DNA of 64,000 bases from an uncultured Lachnospiraceae bacterium (GCA_900315735.1 ONAD01000004.1:56252-120251); one strand, 5' to 3'; counted from the first letter of the stretch, positions 30,951-39,411 are shown. Made by a program: numbers and translations. Notes: generated by a model from the letters alone, not told the origin.

Positions 30951-31733
30951 ATGAAAATTGAAAAAGTGAATGACAACCAGATTCGCTGCACACTTACCAG
31001 AGCTGATTTAGATGACCGCCATCTGAAGCTGAGTGAGTTAGCATATGGCACGGAGAAAGCAAAGTCCCTGTTTCGTGACATGATGCAGCAGGCGAATTAT
31101 GAATTTGGATTTGAAGCCGAGGATATGCCTCTTATGATAGAAGCCGTTCCCCTGACACAAGATACAGTATTGCTTATTATTACCAAGGTAGAATACCCGG
31201 AAGAGTTAGACACCCGGTTTTCCAAATTTTCAGAGCCGGACGAAAATGAATATCCGGATTTTGCAGATGCAAAGAACACTCCTGCTGCCGGAGCCGATGA
31301 TATTTTAGGCTTCTTCAAACAGCTTCAGGAGAAGCAGAAGAGCGAACTTGCCAAGTCTGCGAAGGCTGCTGCCCCGGCAGAAGCTCCTGTCAAGAAGGCT
31401 GCCGCTCCTGCTCCGAAGCCTGTCGTAGAACCGGTGGTAGATATTACCCGGCTGTTCGTCTTCGACAGCTTAGAGAAAATCAGCAATCTTGCCCGTATTT
31501 TAAATGGCTTTTATAACGACCGGAATTTCCTTTACAAGAATCCGAATAAGAGTGCCTTTTATCTGGTACTGCACAAGGGACACCATTCTCCGGAAGATTT
31601 CAATAAGGTCTGCAACATCTTATCGGAATACGCTTCCACTGAGAAATACAGCCGTGCTTCGCAGGCTTACTTCGATGAGCATTTCCTGCCTCTGATTAAA
31701 GAGCAGGCACTGCAGGTACTGGCGGAAATTTAG
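30951..31733 (+). CDS. mecA: MecA-type adaptor protein
   Basis: 260-residue adaptor that in Bacillus delivers substrates such as ComK to the ClpC unfoldase. The N-terminal domain (about 1-85, MKIEKVNDNQIRCTLTRADL) and the C-terminal ClpC-binding domain (about 165-258, LFVFDSLEKISNLARIL) are clear. They are joined by an Ala/Pro/Lys-rich linker (about 135-160). I start at 30951 because AAGGAAGTG lies just upstream, rather than at the ATG three codons earlier. Single gene with its own promoter and terminator. Confidence 0.92.
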   Translation: MKIEKVNDNQIRCTLTRADLDDRHLKLSELAYGTEKAKSLFRDMMQQANYEFGFEAEDMPLMIEAVPLTQDTVLLIITKVEYPEELDTRFSKFSEPDENEYPDFADAKNTPAAGADDILGFFKQLQEKQKSELAKSAKAAAPAEAPVKKAAAPAPKPVVEPVVDITRLFVFDSLEKISNLARILNGFYNDRNFLYKNPNKSAFYLVLHKGHHSPEDFNKVCNILSEYASTEKYSRASQAYFDEHFLPLIKEQALQVLAEI

Positions 31734-31740
31734 AACTTAC

Positions 31741-31786
31741 AAAAAGGAATTGCTTTGAGTTTCACTCAATGGCAATTCCTTTTTTG
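31741..31786. terminator. Bidirectional terminator after mecA
   Basis: AAAAAGGAATTGC pairs with GCAATTCCTTTTT, with TGAG/CTCA in the apex. Both strands carry T-tracts, serving mecA and the convergent small gene at 31793. Confidence 0.88.
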
Positions 31787-31792
31787 TAGTTT

Positions 31793-32017
31793 CTATATCT
31801 CTTTTACTTTTTCTTCAAATTCCTGTTCTGTATCAACAAATTGATATGGCTCATATTCTCCATACGCTGATGGACGGCTAATCGTAACTAGCTGTATATT
31901 CTCTGCATCTACCGCTGCAAGTATCCTTCTCTTTAAGTCTATCAAATGCTGACCGTGAGAAGTCTGCAATGCCAAACTGCCAATACTGTTAAATCTCTTT
32001 GCCACCAGATAACACAC
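31793..32017 (-). CDS. Small DUF6718-like protein, possible antitoxin
   Basis: 74-residue protein. The N-terminus MCYLVAKRFNSIGSLAL and the segment LVTISRPSAYGEYEPYQFV look like the small DUF6718 family, as I remember it. No DNA-binding motif or membrane helix is seen. Its first 29 bp overlap the end of the RelA/SpoT-like gene in another frame, a tight translational coupling common in toxin-antitoxin pairs. The antitoxin role is inference from position only. Confidence 0.7.
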   Translation of the reverse strand: MCYLVAKRFNSIGSLALQTSHGQHLIDLKRRILAAVDAENIQLVTISRPSAYGEYEPYQFVDTEQEFEEKVKEI

Positions 32018-32630
32018 GATCTAACACCTCCTTAAATTCTTTTTCTGTTCTGATTCTACCATCTTCATATTCTTTTCGCAATATACAACCTACATCATTA
32101 TTATACATTCTCTTATATACATATTTATGCAACCAGTTATTTATTTGACGGTCATAAAATGTATTATATTGAATTTCTATCGGATAATGGTAATTACTCA
32201 ACTGAAAATATGCATGTACTCCCCGGTAACCATCATCCATCGACTTTCCTTCCGACATATCTGCCACCCGAATATATTTGGACATTTTCAAGTTTAATAA
32301 TTCTTCATAATTATCACACAATGTCCGAAAACCTAATAAATCATCAAATACTTTTCTTGCCTGATGATCTGGAAAATATCTTTCATATTTCATTCGTGCA
32401 GATTGGACACTCTTAATTCTATAATCCGTTGCAATATCATATAATAAATTGCAGGAATCATACCATTCATTTACTTGATTTAATTCCTGAAAAAGACCTT
32501 GTTTATCAAAATAATGCAAATTCTTTTTTAAATTAATTCCCAATTGTGAATGATATGAAATTTCTTCTAATTTTTCTAATGATAATCCATCTCTTTTTAA
32601 AATCTTTTCTATCAACTTTTCCCCCAACAT
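31989..32630 (-). CDS. RelA/SpoT-domain nucleotidyltransferase-like protein
   Basis: 213 residues. It resembles the (p)ppGpp synthetase fold without an HD domain. DDLLGFRTLCDNYEELL matches the DLIGxR block, DDGYRGVHAYFQLSNYHYPIEIQ matches the NGYRSxH..EIQIRT block, and NNWLHKYVYKR follows where the conserved helix lies. The N-terminal 60 residues are unlike housekeeping small alarmone synthetases. It may make alarmones or, like toxSAS enzymes, transfer pyrophosphate to another target. It is followed by a small overlapping gene. AT-rich relative to its neighbours, which suggests transfer. Confidence 0.78.
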   Translation of the reverse strand: MLGEKLIEKILKRDGLSLEKLEEISYHSQLGINLKKNLHYFDKQGLFQELNQVNEWYDSCNLLYDIATDYRIKSVQSARMKYERYFPDHQARKVFDDLLGFRTLCDNYEELLNLKMSKYIRVADMSEGKSMDDGYRGVHAYFQLSNYHYPIEIQYNTFYDRQINNWLHKYVYKRMYNNDVGCILRKEYEDGRIRTEKEFKEVLDRVLSGGKEI

Positions 32631-32653
32631 TTTCTTGCCACTCGCGCATACTA

Positions 32654-32721
32654 GAAAAGACCAGAACGCACGATATCTTCAAGCCTTACGGCAATCGATT
32701 ATCGGACTGTTCTGGTCTTTT
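32654..32721 (-). terminator. Terminator of the DUF1858 gene
   Basis: AAAAGACCAGAAC pairs with GTTCTGGTCTTTT across a loop of about 40 nt, with a short T-tract. It separates the DUF1858 gene from the RelA-like gene. Confidence 0.55.
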
Positions 32722-32736
32722 ATTTGTCTCTATTTC

Positions 32737-32946
32737 TTACTTGCCGTCTTTTGCAAGGAAATCATTGATTTCATCAACTAAAGACTGTGGCTCGATTCCA
32801 TGAACCATTGCTGCCTGTTCAATTGTCTCCATCTGAGAGGATGGGCATCCTAAGCAGTGCATTCCAATATTTAAAAGAATCGGTGCAATGTTCTCGTCAA
32901 TCTGAAGTAATTCACCAATCATGGTATCTCCGGTTACCTGTGCCAT
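32737..32946 (-). CDS. DUF1858-domain protein
   Basis: 69-residue protein filled by one DUF1858 domain (also the N-terminus of ScdA/YtfE-like proteins). It has the hallmark IAPILLNIGMHCLGCPSSQMETIEQAAMVHG. The CLGC pair may bind a metal or take part in iron-sulfur or disulfide chemistry, which is unproven. AAGGAGG precedes the ATG. The neighbouring ferredoxin gene is divergent. Confidence 0.88.
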   Translation of the reverse strand: MAQVTGDTMIGELLQIDENIAPILLNIGMHCLGCPSSQMETIEQAAMVHGIEPQSLVDEINDFLAKDGK

Positions 32947-33106
32947 ATTCTTTTCCTCCTTCTTGTTGTCAATGGTGTTATTATAATCCCTCCCGATAAA
33001 ATATGCAATTAGTTTTCCCTTTTGTCCGTAATTATATACACGATTGCTTTTTCTTTAGTACATGAGGAAGAGGTATTGTAAATCATAATTTTTTGTATTA
33101 AAATAA

Positions 33107-33134
33107 TTGCAAGCTAGAATTCTAGCCTATACAT
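33107..33134 (+). promoter_or_regulatory. Ferredoxin promoter with palindromic operator in the spacer
   Basis: TTGCAA (33107-33112) and TATACA (33128-33133) are spaced by 15 bp, and most of the spacer is the perfect 14-bp palindrome GCTAGAATTCTAGC (33113-33126). A dimeric repressor or activator bound there would control the promoter. Confidence 0.5.
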
Positions 33135-33164
33135 TGTTTATTATTTTTAAAGGAGGACGATAAA

Positions 33165-33335
33165 ATGGCATATGTAATTTCTGATTCATGTGTAAGCTGC
33201 GGTACTTGCGAAGGTGAATGCCCAGTTGGAGCTATCTCTGCAGGAGATGGAAAATACGAAATCGCTGCTGATACTTGCATCGAGTGTGGAACTTGTGCAG
33301 GTGCTTGCCCTACAGGAGCTATCAGCCAGGAATAA
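33165..33335 (+). CDS. 2[4Fe-4S] ferredoxin
   Basis: 56-residue clostridial ferredoxin, the main low-potential electron carrier of fermenting anaerobes. It has both cluster motifs, CVSCGTCEGECPVGAI (residues 9-24) and CIECGTCAGACPTGAI (residues 38-53), related by the usual internal duplication. A perfect AAAGGAGG lies 8 nt before the ATG, and the codons are those of a highly expressed gene. It has its own promoter, operator-like palindrome and terminator. Confidence 0.97.
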   Translation: MAYVISDSCVSCGTCEGECPVGAISAGDGKYEIAADTCIECGTCAGACPTGAISQE

Positions 33336-33351
33336 TTTTCGTACTTAATTC

Positions 33352-33390
33352 AAAAGAAGCTGTTGGTTTCGCCACACAGCTTCTTTTTTT
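33352..33390 (+). terminator. Terminator of the ferredoxin gene
   Basis: AAAGAAGCTGT pairs with ACAGCTTCTTT and is followed by eight T. Confidence 0.88.
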
Positions 33391-33425
33391 TATGCGAGAA
33401 ACTCGCAAAGCGTGTTTCTCGTAGT
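33391..33425 (+). repeat. Post-terminator palindromic motif, family 3, copy 2
   Basis: GCGAGAAACTCGCAAAGCGT then GTTTCTCGTAG: CGAGAAAC and GTTTCTCG form an 8-bp stem, with GC-AAA-GC in the apex. It lies immediately after the ferredoxin terminator T-tract. Confidence 0.65.
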
Positions 33426-33444
33426 TATGCCCTCATTTGTGAGG

Positions 33445-34026
33445 CTATGCTTCATTTGGTTTCCATTCCTGTTTCTTATGAAACAGCTTCTTCTCTTTTT
33501 TTCCCTTTGCCTTCAGGCTCTGACGAATCAGCTCGTCCAATTTCTTATAGCGTTCTTCCTCCGCTTCATCTTGTTCCCGCATCAGATAATTCATTTCTTT
33601 TAATACATAATCCCGCACCAGTTCGCTGACTTCTTTTCCCAATGCATGATTGTTTTCGGCAATCGCGCCTCTTACAATCTGTGCCATCATATGCTGGAAC
33701 TGCTCCATCCGCCTTGTGTTGTCCTCTACCTCTGTGGAAAGAGTCTGCTTTGCCGGCTCCGATGCTGCTGTTGCCGCTAATAGCTCCGGTGCATCTTCCC
33801 TGCCGCCATTATGTATTAAAAGCTTGATTGCCTTTAACTGATAACCCTGCTCTTTCCATTCTTTTATCTTCATGAATTGCTCAATGTTTTCTTTTGTATA
33901 ATAACGGTGTCCCATTTCGTTGCGGGGTACCGTAAGTTCTAACTCTTCTTCCCAGTATCTAAGTACATGGGATTCTACATTTACAAGTGCTGCAGCATCT
34001 GAAATCATATACCGTTGCTTGTCCAT
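33445..34026 (-). CDS. MerR-like helix-turn-helix protein
   Basis: 193 residues. The N-terminal MerR-type DNA-binding domain (about 1-72) shows YMISDAAALVNVESHVLRYWEEEL and GHRYYTKENIEQFMKIKEWKEQGY. The remainder is a charged, probably coiled-coil region with no ligand-binding cysteines. That layout is closer to RacA-like or chromosome-associated MerR proteins than to metal or drug sensors. The role is unknown; a link to the adjacent ferredoxin is only possible. Good AGGAGCAAT site before the ATG. Confidence 0.82.
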   Translation of the reverse strand: MDKQRYMISDAAALVNVESHVLRYWEEELELTVPRNEMGHRYYTKENIEQFMKIKEWKEQGYQLKAIKLLIHNGGREDAPELLAATAASEPAKQTLSTEVEDNTRRMEQFQHMMAQIVRGAIAENNHALGKEVSELVRDYVLKEMNYLMREQDEAEEERYKKLDELIRQSLKAKGKKEKKLFHKKQEWKPNEA

Positions 34027-34138
34027 AATTGCTCCTCCTTTGCCACTGCTTCTTCTTTAAAATTATAACGCTGCGGCTTTTGTCAGTGCAATTATTTTCC
34101 ATCGTATTATTCCGACATATTGTGCATGGTTCGCACAA

Positions 34139-35002
34139 TTATTGACATTTCAGGAAGACTCCTGCAACATGTTTTACCACAATCTGGCTGCCTGCTGTCA
34201 ATGCATTTCCATCTTCGTTCGTGGCTCCGGTCAGCTCCAGCGCATATTGCTTTCCACGTATCATCTGCTGCTCTACACTCACCATGGTCCCATTTTCGAT
34301 GACATAAAATTTCTTATTTTTGCCGGATGCCGGATTGATTCCATTGGAACCGATCTCTACCTCTCCTGCAAGGTTCAGTAAAATGTAATCATCTTCCGGC
34401 TCTGCTATCGTATCAAAATCCAATGCATTTACCATTTCCAGTACGGCATCCCACGGCATAGCCTGCATGGTATCTGCCGATTCAGACTCTTTGATTTCCT
34501 TTATCTCAACGGATTTTTCCATGCCATCCAATGAAATCTGATATTTTTTATCATTTACTTTATCAAAAATAATGAATTCCGACTTTGCAGCATAACGTCC
34601 CAGAAGGTTTCCATCTTTCTCCAGATAAAATGCACCTTCCATTACCTGACAATCATCAGAAACCAAATAGCTGTCCTTTAATACTTTATCGCATTCTTTT
34701 AAGACTTCACCAATTCCCATTTGTTTTAAACGAATAGCGTCTGATAATCCCGTTATATTATCCACAGAACTATCTTCATCTTTACCAGCATTCTCTTCTT
34801 TCTCTATTTCTTCTGATTTTTCACCTTGTTCTTGCTGGGATTCTATTATTTGTCCAATCTGTTCCAGAAAAGAATTATTGTCTTCTATTAACCTTAGATT
34901 TGTTGTAGAAACCACTACTTTTTCTCCTAAATAGTTTTTTCCACCACAACCAGATAGAATTGAAATTAGAATAAATACTATTAAAATATTATAATTTTTC
35001 AT
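34139..35002 (-). CDS. Lipoprotein, function unknown
   Basis: 287-residue predicted lipoprotein. The signal peptide (about 1-17, KNYNILIVFILISILSGC) ends in the lipobox LSGC, so Cys would be lipidated and the protein held on the outer face of the membrane. After a Glu/Ser-rich spacer (about 40-75), the domain holds mostly beta strands. I do not recognise a family. The start at 35002 has AAGGAGTGAG just upstream. Lower GC in the N-terminal third than in neighbours. Confidence 0.8.
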   Translation of the reverse strand: MKNYNILIVFILISILSGCGGKNYLGEKVVVSTTNLRLIEDNNSFLEQIGQIIESQQEQGEKSEEIEKEENAGKDEDSSVDNITGLSDAIRLKQMGIGEVLKECDKVLKDSYLVSDDCQVMEGAFYLEKDGNLLGRYAAKSEFIIFDKVNDKKYQISLDGMEKSVEIKEIKESESADTMQAMPWDAVLEMVNALDFDTIAEPEDDYILLNLAGEVEIGSNGINPASGKNKKFYVIENGTMVSVEQQMIRGKQYALELTGATNEDGNALTAGSQIVVKHVAGVFLKCQ

Positions 35003-35117
35003 GCACTCACTCCTTCTCTCTATATAGAAAACCAATCTATATTTTAATATTTTTTATGTATTTGTCAAACCATGCGTGGAGATTTTTTAGGCAAATTTTT
35101 ATAAATGAATTGCTTTC

Positions 35118-35774
35118 CTACAAAACTTTGCGTCCATTTACCGTAAGTTTAAAGGTTGTTCCCAGGATTTCTGCAGATTTTCTGCAAAGCATCATTCTGC
35201 CAAGAAAGATTTCAAAATAGTCATACATGGAACAGATACTTTCATCTATCTGAAGATTCAATGCAATAACAGATTTATCTTTTGCTATTTTCAATTTTGA
35301 ATCCGTCACTGCGTAATTTACCCGGTCATGAATATCAAATGCTGATTTCTCCTTCTGTCGTACCCGGCTTCTTCTGACATCCGTTTTGTCCGCAATGATA
35401 AGAGCTGCTGATATAACATCTTCCGGATTTCCGGTGGATTCATCATGATTTCCGATTGCTGATATAATGGTTATCCGGTCCTCCAATGACATATTAGTGC
35501 CTTTCAGCAGGTCATTGGCAAGAAGTGCCCCATATTCCGCATGATGTGTTCTGTTGATTGCATTTCCAATATCATGCATATATCCTGCAATTTTTACAAG
35601 TTCTATTTCATGCTCTGAATATCCGAACCGCTCTAATATTTTTCCAGCCTGATGAGCGACCTGCACGCAATGCTCCTGTGAATGGTCTGTGAATCCAAGC
35701 TGTCCTAAGTTTTCATTTCCTTTCTTTAAATATGCATTAATCTCTTTATTTTTAATAATTTCCCTATACTTCAT
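35118..35774 (-). CDS. HD-domain phosphohydrolase-like protein
   Basis: 218-residue cytoplasmic protein with an HD domain (about 28-150). The metal-binding pattern is present as DHSQEHCVQVAHQ, YMHDIGNAINRTHHAEYG, IGNHDE and IIADKTD. HD enzymes usually hydrolyse phosphate esters of nucleotides. The substrate is unknown. Its ATG overlaps the stop of the HxlR remnant by 4 nt, and the HxlR-like gene may once have regulated it. Confidence 0.85.
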   Translation of the reverse strand: MKYREIIKNKEINAYLKKGNENLGQLGFTDHSQEHCVQVAHQAGKILERFGYSEHEIELVKIAGYMHDIGNAINRTHHAEYGALLANDLLKGTNMSLEDRITIISAIGNHDESTGNPEDVISAALIIADKTDVRRSRVRQKEKSAFDIHDRVNYAVTDSKLKIAKDKSVIALNLQIDESICSMYDYFEIFLGRMMLCRKSAEILGTTFKLTVNGRKVL

Positions 35775-36145
35775 AATTGTGGTATATCATTCTCCTTTTT
35801 CCACCAATAATCTTTATTGTAAATTATGCATATTGGTAATGCTATCTTGTTTTTGTAAAACGATTGTAAAATATCACACTTCTGGCACTGTATCATCTCA
35901 TTTTCCTCATCTTCCTTATAGAAAATATCTGACCACTGGCAGATACTCTGTAATATCGGAACCACAGAATTTCCTTTTTCCGTAAGGGAATATTCAACTC
36001 TCGGCGGTATCTCATCATATGATTTTCGGTCAACAATTTCATCTGCAATAAGGTCCTTTAACGTTGCCTCCAGAACGGCATCAATGATATTGTACATTTC
36101 TTTTCTGATTTCACTGTAACGCAGCTTCTTATTGGCAGGAATCAA
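35771..36145 (-). pseudogene. HxlR-family regulator, N-terminally truncated
   Basis: 124 residues read from a TTG just after a TAA. NKKLRYSEIRKEM and DRKSYDEIPPRVEYSLTEKGNSVVPIL match the HxlR winged-helix family from the middle of the domain onward. The usual first 25-30 residues (the CPVE..IGGKWK part and the start of the helix-turn-helix) are missing; the frame runs into the end of the Nudix gene instead. The C-terminal 50 residues are also unlike the family. Probably a remnant after deletion. Confidence 0.7.
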
Positions 36146-36659
36146 TTAATTCTTTTGCACGACGCAAAACCGGTAATTCTCTGTTTGCTATAAGCTTTCC
36201 TAATTTTGTATTTGCTCTATGCTCATACTCTTTCACTGCTTCTTCATAAGACAGTTTCAATGTTGATAAATGAAAACTATTTTTTTCATCTTCGGTTAAA
36301 TTTTTATCGCCAAAGGATTCCACTTTGCAAAGAAAATAATTATTAATATTATGTCTATGAATCAGATTATAATAATCGCTTACAACTCCAATTTTACAAA
36401 TTACTGCTACCTTTACACCCAATTCTTCCTTGAGTTCCCTCTTTATAGCGGTAAGTAAGTCTTCTCCTTCCTCCAAACCACCACCAGAGGTTTCAATCAA
36501 TGTTGCTTTTCCAAATTCATCATCCCTCTGCGCTCGTACAAAATAGAATTGTCCGCTTTCATCATAAACAATTGCTCTGGCAATATTTCTGTCATGATCG
36601 ACATAATCAAATTGCCATTGTGTATCCTGCAAATCAATTTTAATTTCTGTATTCACCAT
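36129..36659 (-). CDS. Nudix hydrolase
   Basis: 176-residue Nudix-fold pyrophosphohydrolase. The Nudix box is intact: GGGLEEGEDLLTAIKRELKEELGV (near 55-80), giving G-x5-E-x7-RE-x2-EE-x-G. The substrate is a nucleoside diphosphate derivative of unknown identity. I start at 36659, where ATAGGGAGGG lies just upstream; the longer frame to 36710 lacks a site. Its end overlaps the HxlR remnant by 17 bp. Confidence 0.88.
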   Translation of the reverse strand: MVNTEIKIDLQDTQWQFDYVDHDRNIARAIVYDESGQFYFVRAQRDDEFGKATLIETSGGGLEEGEDLLTAIKRELKEELGVKVAVICKIGVVSDYYNLIHRHNINNYFLCKVESFGDKNLTEDEKNSFHLSTLKLSYEEAVKEYEHRANTKLGKLIANRELPVLRRAKELIDSCQ

Positions 36660-36693
36660 ACCCTCCCTATATGTCTTTAAAATGTAAAGCCTT

Positions 36694-37317
36694 TTAATCC
36701 TCCATTGCATACTTCATAAACGAGTCAAATATAGCATGGTATCCCTGCTCTTTTATATGCATTCCCTCTATCGTATACTCTGCTTTCAGATTACCTTTTT
36801 CATCTTTTAGTGGATCATTGATATCTATATAGCGTGCCTGATGCAATTTTGCAAGTGCCTGCACCGCCTCATTTGCCTGGGCAATCTTATCATTTGTTCG
36901 GATCAGAAGCCCCGGTTTCATCTCGTCCGTTGCGGCATCATAATTAATCGGATAATACGCCATCATATAAATATCAACCCCCGGCAGTCTGTCCTGCACG
37001 ATAGTCAGAATCTTATCATAATTCTGAATCATGTCATCTATTGACAGTTCCGGATTACTCAAATCATTGGTTCCGATATTAATAAACACCCTCCTTGGCT
37101 CTAAATCCAGGATGCAGACATCTATATTATCCAGCAGTTCCTGTGTCACAAAACCTCCAACCCCACGGTTATAAATTACAAAAGGAATATTATCTTCCTG
37201 TACAAATTTTTCTACCGGAAACATTTCCATCAGGGATGAACCTGCACATACAATCTGTCCTTTCTCTGCCGTTTCATTCATTTTGCGAAAACGCTCGATT
37301 TTTTCCTGCTTTGTCAT
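36694..37317 (-). CDS. SGNH/GDSL hydrolase
   Basis: 207-residue esterase-like protein. The four SGNH blocks appear as VCAGSSLMEMFP (Ser; near 23), VGGFVTQEL (Gly), FINIGTNDLSNPE (Asn; near 90) and GMHIKEQGYHAI (His; near 190). There is no signal peptide, so it probably acts inside the cell on an acyl ester or lysophospholipid. GAGGGGGATTTTAC precedes the ATG. Confidence 0.88.
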   Translation of the reverse strand: MTKQEKIERFRKMNETAEKGQIVCAGSSLMEMFPVEKFVQEDNIPFVIYNRGVGGFVTQELLDNIDVCILDLEPRRVFINIGTNDLSNPELSIDDMIQNYDKILTIVQDRLPGVDIYMMAYYPINYDAATDEMKPGLLIRTNDKIAQANEAVQALAKLHQARYIDINDPLKDEKGNLKAEYTIEGMHIKEQGYHAIFDSFMKYAMED

Positions 37318-37431
37318 AGTAAAATCCCCCTCTTTTTTAGATTTTACCTTCTTTTTACTCCATCCGGATAGTAGATTTTTCCTAAACTTTATATTATAAA
37401 CAAAAAAGTTTCAATCCAAAGGAGTGATTTT

Positions 37432-37695
37432 ATGAGAAATCCAAATCATTGTAGATATATCATGCTTATTCTTATTATGCTGGGTTTAATGCTTTCCGGC
37501 ATTTCCGGATGGATATCCGGAGTGGAAAACCTGCATCCCCTTTTTATTATTGGTATTTTTATTTCTTTCGGTGCAATTATTTTCGGTGTTCTTACCATCC
37601 GCTGTCCCATCTGCCAGCGGCAGTTACATTTAAAGGATATTACGCCGGATGATTTTTGTCCATTCTGTGGGGAAAAGCTGAAAGCCGACCTCTGA
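37432..37695 (+). CDS. Small membrane protein with C-terminal zinc ribbon
   Basis: 87 residues. Two membrane helices (about 9-30 and 38-58) are followed by a zinc ribbon, CPICQRQL and CPFCGEKL (four Cys). AAAGGAG lies 7 nt before the ATG. The next gene also ends in a zinc ribbon, and the two may act together. Function unknown. Confidence 0.78.
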   Translation: MRNPNHCRYIMLILIMLGLMLSGISGWISGVENLHPLFIIGIFISFGAIIFGVLTIRCPICQRQLHLKDITPDDFCPFCGEKLKADL

Positions 37696-37809
37696 CAAAA
37701 GCTTCATATTCCGTCTGGTAATGGGATTTTGATAAAGGGAAATGGATTTGCAGAAATCCGGAAAATGCGTTATGGTATACAAAAGATGCAAGAAGGATGG
37801 TTTTGCTTT

Positions 37810-38175
37810 ATGTTTTTTATTATGGGAATTTCAAATGGCGAGAAAAAGCTGGCTTTTGACCAGTTGGAAATATGTAATTGCTGCGGAAAATACGGACATC
37901 TGGAAGTGTATATGACTTACATGTTCTTTTCTTTCTTTTTTATTCCGCTGTTTAAATGGAACCGCCGCTACTATGTGCGCATGAACTGCTGTAATGCCAC
38001 AACTGAAATCAGTGCCGACTTAGGCAAGGCAATTGCCAGAGGAGAGGTTACGAAGATTCCGCTGGATACCCTGCATTTTGGTAGATATGAAAATCGTATG
38101 AAGCATTGCAGTTACTGTGGATTTACGACAGAAGAAGACTTTCAATATTGTCCGAAATGCGGACGGGAATTGTAG
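37810..38175 (+). CDS. Zinc-ribbon protein with one hydrophobic segment
   Basis: 121 residues. An N-terminal CNCCGKYG pair, a hydrophobic stretch (MYFFSFFFIPLFKWNRRYYV type, near 45-65), then a second paired motif CNAT, and at the C-terminus a ribbon CSYCGF..YCPKCGREL. I start at 37810, with GAAGGATGG upstream, because the 27 codons before it look non-coding. Members of this group are common in Firmicutes, with unknown function. Confidence 0.72.
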   Translation: MFFIMGISNGEKKLAFDQLEICNCCGKYGHLEVYMTYMFFSFFFIPLFKWNRRYYVRMNCCNATTEISADLGKAIARGEVTKIPLDTLHFGRYENRMKHCSYCGFTTEEDFQYCPKCGREL

Positions 38176-38182
38176 CGGGGAA

Positions 38183-38253
38183 CTGCGGCGTATAAGGTAG
38201 ATGTCGCAAGCGACCGCCGCAGGCGCGAGAATGTGCCGAGGCACATTCTTTGA
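38183..38253 (+). repeat. Two-hairpin repeat, family 2, copy 1
   Basis: Hairpin one: CTGCGGCG (38183-38190) with CGCCGCAG (38215-38222), containing GTCGC-AA-GCGAC. Hairpin two: GAATGTGCC (38229-38237) with GGCACATTC (38240-38248). It is nearly identical over about 65 bp to 63906-63976 in reverse. It lies just after the stop of the zinc-ribbon gene and may serve as its 3' end structure. Confidence 0.8.
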
Positions 38254-38305
38254 TCCAAATACCTGACAATTATAAGAAACTTGCTTTGCTTGTTTTCTCA
38301 TATTA

Positions 38306-39298
38306 TCAGCTTTTCACATATCTTTGATTTCTGCTGTTCGGTTTATCCGGTATCGTCATCTGAATCAAATTCATTTTAAGTGATGGATGAAGATAATTTC
38401 TTCGGAATCCCTCTTTCGAACTTAATCCAAGTTTTTCCATCAACGCTTTGCTTGTATAAGGAACATCATATTCCATAGCTTCAAGCAATTTTTGTACTGC
38501 TTCCGGAAGATATTCATTTTTCTCACTAATTTGAACAGAAATATCATCCAGAATTTTATCAATTTGAGCCAGCATAAATTCAATAAAAATTGTAGACTCT
38601 CCCGCAACGTGGCACCGGGAAATGGCATCGTAATATTCATCCTGAAACTTCTCAATCTGGCTTTCAATCGGAATATATTCAAACACCGGTTTCCAGTCAG
38701 AGAGAATAGCCGTGTGCCACAGTCTTGCCATTCTGCCATTGCCATCCGAAAAAGGGTGGATAAATACAAATTCATAATGAAATACACTACTTAAAATCAG
38801 TGGATGTACATTATCCTTCGCTTCTTTCATCCAGGTAAATAACTCATCCATAAGCTGTGGTACAAGTTGTGCCGGTGGAGCCATGAAAATACATTGATTT
38901 CCATTAAAGACACCTTCTTCACCGGAACGGAATTCACCGGATTCCTCCACAAGATACTTTGTCATAATTCCATGAAATTGTTTTAACTGTCGAATGTTAT
39001 AAGGATTAATTTCTGAAAGACGCTCATAAGCAGCATAGGCATTCTTTACTTCCTGAATTTCTCTTTGTTCACCAAATACAGTCTTACCGTTAATTACATC
39101 CCGAACCTGTCCAAACGTCAATGAATTGGCTTCAATTTTCAAAGAGGAATGTATCGATTTTATTCTGTTATTCTTTCTCAGGTGCGGTTTTGCTTCAAGA
39201 TTACTGATTGCTGTTATACGTCCTATCTTTTCGGAAATAGATGCTACATGAGATAATATTTTATTTGTTATAGTAAAAGGCGGTTTATATTTCCCCAT
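38306..39298 (-). CDS. Fic-domain protein (AMPylase-like)
   Basis: 330 residues. The Fic core (about 110-245) holds the catalytic motif HPFSDGNGRMAR (near 190), complete with His, the metal-binding acid and the GNGR anion hole, so it should transfer AMP or a related group to a hydroxyl side chain. N-terminal SSLKIEANSLT matches the inhibitory helix (S/T)xxxE(G/N) in weakened form. A C-terminal winged-helix-like segment (about 255-325) is typical of stand-alone Fic proteins. No antitoxin gene adjoins it. Target unknown. Confidence 0.92.
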   Translation of the reverse strand: MGKYKPPFTITNKILSHVASISEKIGRITAISNLEAKPHLRKNNRIKSIHSSLKIEANSLTFGQVRDVINGKTVFGEQREIQEVKNAYAAYERLSEINPYNIRQLKQFHGIMTKYLVEESGEFRSGEEGVFNGNQCIFMAPPAQLVPQLMDELFTWMKEAKDNVHPLILSSVFHYEFVFIHPFSDGNGRMARLWHTAILSDWKPVFEYIPIESQIEKFQDEYYDAISRCHVAGESTIFIEFMLAQIDKILDDISVQISEKNEYLPEAVQKLLEAMEYDVPYTSKALMEKLGLSSKEGFRRNYLHPSLKMNLIQMTIPDKPNSRNQRYVKS

Positions 39299-39411
39299 AT
39301 GATACCTCCATTAACTTACGTATTATCTTGCGTATTTTCTTCCTCTATTATACGATTTTTACAAAAATATTCAACTTATTTCATCGAGAATTTTCCTTCT
39401 ACCAATATATA

